Below are positions 60,504-64,000 of a stretch of 64,000 nucleotides of DNA, in pieces. Below the pieces are notes generated by a model. The model worked only from the letters and a program-made list of their open reading frames with translations, was not told where the DNA came from and did not search any database. The stretch comes from Staphylococcus simiae (GTDB lineage Bacteria; Bacillota; Bacilli; Staphylococcales; Staphylococcaceae): NCBI RefSeq assembly GCF_017357005.1, contig NZ_CP071589.1, positions 1,488,001 through 1,552,000 on the forward strand, read 5' to 3'. A program made the translations under genes and the position numbers. The first letter of the stretch is position 1. Every line of letters starts with the position of its first letter.

Positions 60504-61448
60504 TTATTCAATATATGAACCTATATTTCTAAATTTATCAAAACGATCTTGAGCAACTTCTTCTGCAGAAAATTGTTGTAATTCAGCTAATTGTTTTACA
60601 AAAGCATCTTTAATAGCTAAAGCTTGAGTCTCAATATCTTTATGGGCACCACCGATAGGTTCATTAATAACTTGATCGATAATACCTAATTGTTTAATAT
60701 CATTAGCCGTGATTTTCATAGTTTCAGCTGCTATTTTAGCAAGATTACTATCTTTCCATAATAATGCTGCAGCACCTTCTGGTGAAATAACAGAATATGT
60801 ACTATTTTCTAGCATTAACACTCTATTGGCAATACCAATTCCGAGTGCGCCTCCACTTCCGCCTTCACCGATTACAATTGCAATCACAGGTACTTTTAAT
60901 GATGCCATTTCTACAAGATTTGTAGCAATAGATTCACTTTGACCACGTTCTTCAGCAGCTTTACCTGGGTAAGCACCTTTTGTATCTATAAAAGTAAATA
61001 TTGGTCTATTAAATTTTTCAGCTTGTTTCATTAGACGCAAAGCTTTTCTATATCCTTCAGGGTGAGCCATACCAAAGTTTCGATAAATATTATCTTTGGT
61101 ATCTTTACCACGTTGTTGTCCTACGACAGTCACTGCTTGACCATTTAAAAAACCGATACCACCAATCATAGCTGGATCATCTCTAAAGTTTCTATCTCCG
61201 TGTAATTCCATAAACGAATCAAATATATATGGAATATAATCTAATGAGGTAGGTCTTTCTTGTAAACGTGCAATTTGTACACGATCCCATGGTTTTAAAT
61301 TGGTATATATTTTTTTAGTTTCTCTTTCTAAAGATGTTTCTAGCATGTCAATTTCTTCTTGTAAATCAACATCATTTTTTTCTTGGGATTCTTTTAATGA
61401 GTCAATTTTATGTCTAATTTCATAAAGTGGTTTTTCAAAATCTAACAT
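60504..61448 (-). CDS. accA: Acetyl-CoA carboxylase carboxyltransferase subunit alpha
   Basis: AccA and AccD form the carboxyltransferase that makes malonyl-CoA for fatty acids. The 314-residue protein has the N-terminal AccA helices, [17 protein letters not shown] (about 85-101), the CoA-binding [14 protein letters not shown] (about 187-200) and [16 protein letters not shown]. Its start overlaps the last base of accD, indicating coupled synthesis of the two partners. Confidence 0.97.
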   Translation of the reverse strand: MLDFEKPLYEIRHKIDSLKESQEKNDVDLQEEIDMLETSLERETKKIYTNLKPWDRVQIARLQERPTSLDYIPYIFDSFMELHGDRNFRDDPAMIGGIGFLNGQAVTVVGQQRGKDTKDNIYRNFGMAHPEGYRKALRLMKQAEKFNRPIFTFIDTKGAYPGKAAEERGQSESIATNLVEMASLKVPVIAIVIGEGGSGGALGIGIANRVLMLENSTYSVISPEGAAALLWKDSNLAKIAAETMKITANDIKQLGIIDQVINEPIGGAHKDIETQALAIKDAFVKQLAELQQFSAEEVAQDRFDKFRNIGSYIE

Positions 61449-62305
61449 TATTTACTCACCCCTTGATGTATTTTAAGAATTTGTGATAAAGTTTTACGCA
61501 TTTCCTTACGATGAACTACTTTATCCAATTGACCATGCTCTAACAAGAATTCAGCCGTTTGAAAATCGTCCGGTAACTTTTCATTGATTGTTTGTTCAAT
61601 GACACGACGACCTGCGAAGCCAATTAAAGCTTTCGGTTCACTTAAATTAATATCTCCGACTGAAGCAAAGCTCGCTGATACACCACCAGTTGTCGGGTTT
61701 GTTAAATAAGAAATATATAATAAACCAGCATCTGAATGACGTTTTAAAGAAACGCTTGTCTTGCCCATTTGCATTAGAGATATAATCCCTTCTTGCATAC
61801 GAGCACCACCACTAGCTGAAAATAAAATAAATGGTAAACGATGTTCCGTACAGTAATCTATAATACGACATATTTTCTCACCGATAACAGATCCCATACT
61901 TCCCATTCTAAAACGCGAATCCATAACTGCAACGCCATATTTTATACCATCTAACTCTGCTGTACCCGTAATAACCGCTTCATTAAGACCTGTTTTTTGT
62001 TGGTCTCTTTCAATTTTTTCTAAATAACTAGGAAAATCTAATGGATTCGCAGAGGTCATTCCCTTATCGAATTCTGTAAATGTTCCTTCATCTGAAATTG
62101 CTTCTATTCGTTTATCAGCTGTTAAAGCAATATGATGATCACAGTTAAAGCACACATTTAAATTTTCAGCTAATTCTTTTGTGTACATTATTTTTTTACA
62201 ATTAGGACACTTAGTCATAATACCTGCTGGCACTTCATTGTTCTTAGAGTCTTGCACCGTAAGATATTTTTTCTTCTTTGTTCGATTAAAAAAATCTTTA
62301 AACAT
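61448..62305 (-). CDS. accD: Acetyl-CoA carboxylase carboxyltransferase subunit beta
   Basis: The 285-residue protein has the four-Cys zinc finger (CPNCKK about 33-38, CFNCDHH about 52-58), typical of bacterial AccD, and the crotonase fold with [13 protein letters not shown] (about 158-170) and [18 protein letters not shown] (about 193-210). It lies between the malic enzyme gene and accA. Confidence 0.97.
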   Translation of the reverse strand: MFKDFFNRTKKKKYLTVQDSKNNEVPAGIMTKCPNCKKIMYTKELAENLNVCFNCDHHIALTADKRIEAISDEGTFTEFDKGMTSANPLDFPSYLEKIERDQQKTGLNEAVITGTAELDGIKYGVAVMDSRFRMGSMGSVIGEKICRIIDYCTEHRLPFILFSASGGARMQEGIISLMQMGKTSVSLKRHSDAGLLYISYLTNPTTGGVSASFASVGDINLSEPKALIGFAGRRVIEQTINEKLPDDFQTAEFLLEHGQLDKVVHRKEMRKTLSQILKIHQGVSK

Positions 62306-62436
62306 AGGTAAACCTCCAAATAACCTCTGTTCTAACCATATAGAGTATCAAACGACAATTTTATAAAAATTACTACTTTATCAACTCTGATTATGACAAA
62401 TTAAAATATAGATTTCTTAGTATGATTAAACTTAAT

Positions 62437-63666
62437 TTATTGTAAATCTGTTAATTTTATTGTTTTATCATACACATCTTGTGGATCCACTTCAATTCTA
62501 GCAACACCTGATTCCATAGCTGCTTTAGCAACATTGCGAGCCACTGATGGTGCAACACGTTTATCAAATGGTCCAGGTATACAATAATCTTCATTTAATT
62601 CACTACTATTTATTAAATCAGCAATTGCTTCGACAGCTGCTTTTTTCATGTCTTCATTTATGTGAGTTGCTTCAACTTCTAATGCACCTCTAAAAATACC
62701 TGGGAAAGCAAGTACATTATTTATTTGGTTCGGATAATCTGAACGTCCTGTACCTATTACTTTAGCACCTGCTTCTTTAGCATCATCCGGGTTTATTTCA
62801 GGATTAGGGTTTGCCATTGCAAAGATAATTGGATCAGTTGCCATACTTTTAACCATATCTTGTGATAATGCATTAGCAACAGATACACCAATAAATACAT
62901 CGGCATCTTCAATTACACGCTCTAATGAACCTTCAATTTTATCTTTGTTTGTCCATTTTGCTACTACATCTTTTGTTTCATTCATACCATATGGGCGACC
63001 TTCAAATATCGCACCTCTTGAATCACACATAATCATATTTCTTACACCATAAGAATATAATAATTTCACTATAGCAATACCTGCTGCACCAGCACCATTT
63101 AAGACAACTTTAATTTCTGATAGATCTTTATGAACAACTCTTAATGCATTAATTAAACCTGCCATCGTCACTATTGCTGTCCCATGTTGATCATCGTGAA
63201 AGACTGGAATATTTGTTTCTTTTTTTAATCTTTCTTCGATTTCAAAACATCTAGGTGCAGAAATATCTTCTAAATTAATTCCACCATAATTAGGTTGTAA
63301 TAATTTCACTGTTTTGATAATTTCTTCTGTATCAGTAGTATCCAATGCAATAGGTACACCATTAATTCCAGCAAAACTTTTAAATAATACTGCCTTACCT
63401 TCCATAACTGGAATACTTGCTTCCGGACCGATATTTCCTAAACCTAATACAGCCGTTCCATCAGTAATAACAGCAACTGTATTACCTTTTATTGTATAGT
63501 CGTATACTTTACGTGGATCTTCATAAATTGCTTTACATGGTTCGGCAACACCTGGAGAATAAGCTAAACTTAATTCTTCTTTATTAGTCACTTTCACGTT
63601 AGGTTTTACTTCTAATTTACCTTGATTACGTTTATGCATTTCTAATGCTTCATCTTTTAATGACAT
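62437..63666 (-). CDS. NAD-dependent malic enzyme
   Basis: The 409-residue protein decarboxylates malate to pyruvate. Signatures are the substrate Tyr/Lys region ([15 protein letters not shown], about 33-47), the [16 protein letters not shown] stretch (about 69-84), metal-binding Glu/Asp in [14 protein letters not shown] (about 134-147), and the dinucleotide fold [10 protein letters not shown] (about 189-198). It is the short bacterial form without the phosphotransacetylase extension. It precedes accD by 131 bases, so NADH or NADPH and carbon supply for lipid synthesis may be linked. Confidence 0.93.
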   Translation of the reverse strand: MSLKDEALEMHKRNQGKLEVKPNVKVTNKEELSLAYSPGVAEPCKAIYEDPRKVYDYTIKGNTVAVITDGTAVLGLGNIGPEASIPVMEGKAVLFKSFAGINGVPIALDTTDTEEIIKTVKLLQPNYGGINLEDISAPRCFEIEERLKKETNIPVFHDDQHGTAIVTMAGLINALRVVHKDLSEIKVVLNGAGAAGIAIVKLLYSYGVRNMIMCDSRGAIFEGRPYGMNETKDVVAKWTNKDKIEGSLERVIEDADVFIGVSVANALSQDMVKSMATDPIIFAMANPNPEINPDDAKEAGAKVIGTGRSDYPNQINNVLAFPGIFRGALEVEATHINEDMKKAAVEAIADLINSSELNEDYCIPGPFDKRVAPSVARNVAKAAMESGVARIEVDPQDVYDKTIKLTDLQ

Positions 63667-64000
63667 GTCTACATCCCCTATTTTGATATTTATTTGTAAA
63701 AAATTAATATTTTAAAACTCATTACATCATAAAAGGTAAAAAATGGGTTAGTCTTTTAAATAAGTTAAACATTAAATGTTAATAGTAAATATATGGACTT
63801 ATTTTACTTTTGAATACTAAATCATAATTTTATTTTTTCATACAATATATTAACTTGTTTGTGCTTTTTGTGCTAATTATTGTTATGTAAATACTTAAAT
63901 TAACTAAGCAGACATAAAAATAATAAGAATAAAAAACAATATAAAAATAAACTGATAGTTAATAATATCTAACCATCAGTTTACTATATCATAATTTTTT
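63667..64000. other. Upstream region of the malic enzyme gene, with a terminator at its end
   Basis: The 334 bases are gene-free. Near the right edge AAACTGATAGTTA (63949-63961) and TAACCATCAGTTT (63970-63982) form a stem followed by T-rich sequence on the minus strand. This is the terminator of a gene beyond the window; staphylococcal gene order predicts dnaE. The AT-rich middle should hold the malic enzyme promoter, which I cannot pin down. Confidence 0.65.

Overview
The window looks like a piece of the core chromosome of a Staphylococcus, low in G+C. Protein sequences and gene order match the well known S. aureus block running from secDF through tgt-queA-ruvBA, obg, rpmA-rplU, mreCD, valS-folC, the hem operon, clpX-tig, infC-rpmI-rplT, thrS, dnaIB, polA, phoPR, icd-gltA, pyk-pfkA and accAD to the malic enzyme. 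Several proteins, for example the RuvA linker, differ enough from S. aureus as I remember it that a coagulase-negative species is more likely. I cannot name the species from the sequence alone. Almost all genes lie on the minus strand; the plus-strand exceptions are a 61-residue membrane peptide, tag and an amino acid permease. I see no rRNA, tRNA, CRISPR array, prophage or intact insertion sequence.

Layout. 1-6.9 kb: Obg GTPase, an ACT-domain regulator, Holliday-junction RuvAB, queuosine enzymes QueA and Tgt, and the Sec accessory proteins YajC and SecDF (cut by the window edge). 7.3-9.8 kb: MreC/MreD and ribosomal proteins L21 and L27, with the protease Prp between them that matures L27. 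9.8-13.1 kb: small membrane and hypothetical genes, an unannotated 32-codon transcription unit, RadC and a prepilin peptidase. 13.2-18.4 kb: a MITE-like element, folC, valS with a valine T-box, and tag. 18.4-25.9 kb: an AbrB-type membrane protein and hemAXCDBL, which makes uroporphyrinogen III precursors from glutamyl-tRNA. 26-33.5 kb: EngB, ClpX, trigger factor, a TPR protein, a Nudix hydrolase and infC-rpmI-rplT with an L20-type leader. 33.5-38.3 kb: lysP under a lysine riboswitch and thrS under a threonine T-box. 38-47 kb: DnaI/DnaB, NrdR, GapB, CoaE, MutM and PolA. 47-50 kb: a small accessory-looking slot with a polytopic membrane protein and a frameshifted HAD phosphatase. 50-64 kb: PhoPR, isocitrate dehydrogenase, citrate synthase, an amino acid permease, pyruvate kinase, phosphofructokinase, acetyl-CoA carboxylase AccAD and malic enzyme.

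Regulation is rich in RNA devices: two T-boxes with readable specifier codons (GTA, ACT), a lysine riboswitch, an L20 leader and a possible L21 leader. DNA-level candidates are cre-like CcpA sites at gapB and gltA, a PhoP-box-like direct repeat before phoPR, and unassigned palindromes at the promoters of hemA, lysP, mreC and obg. Start codons were re-chosen wherever an upstream GTG lies inside the Shine-Dalgarno sequence. The most notable case is infC, which appears to start at AUA.

The best candidates for new biology are modest: the 32-codon unit near 10.3 kb, two oppositely oriented intergenic repeats whose hairpin arms have co-varied, the 191-bp element with 32-bp terminal inverted repeats, and the accessory slot between polA and phoR. 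I found no large undescribed multi-gene system.
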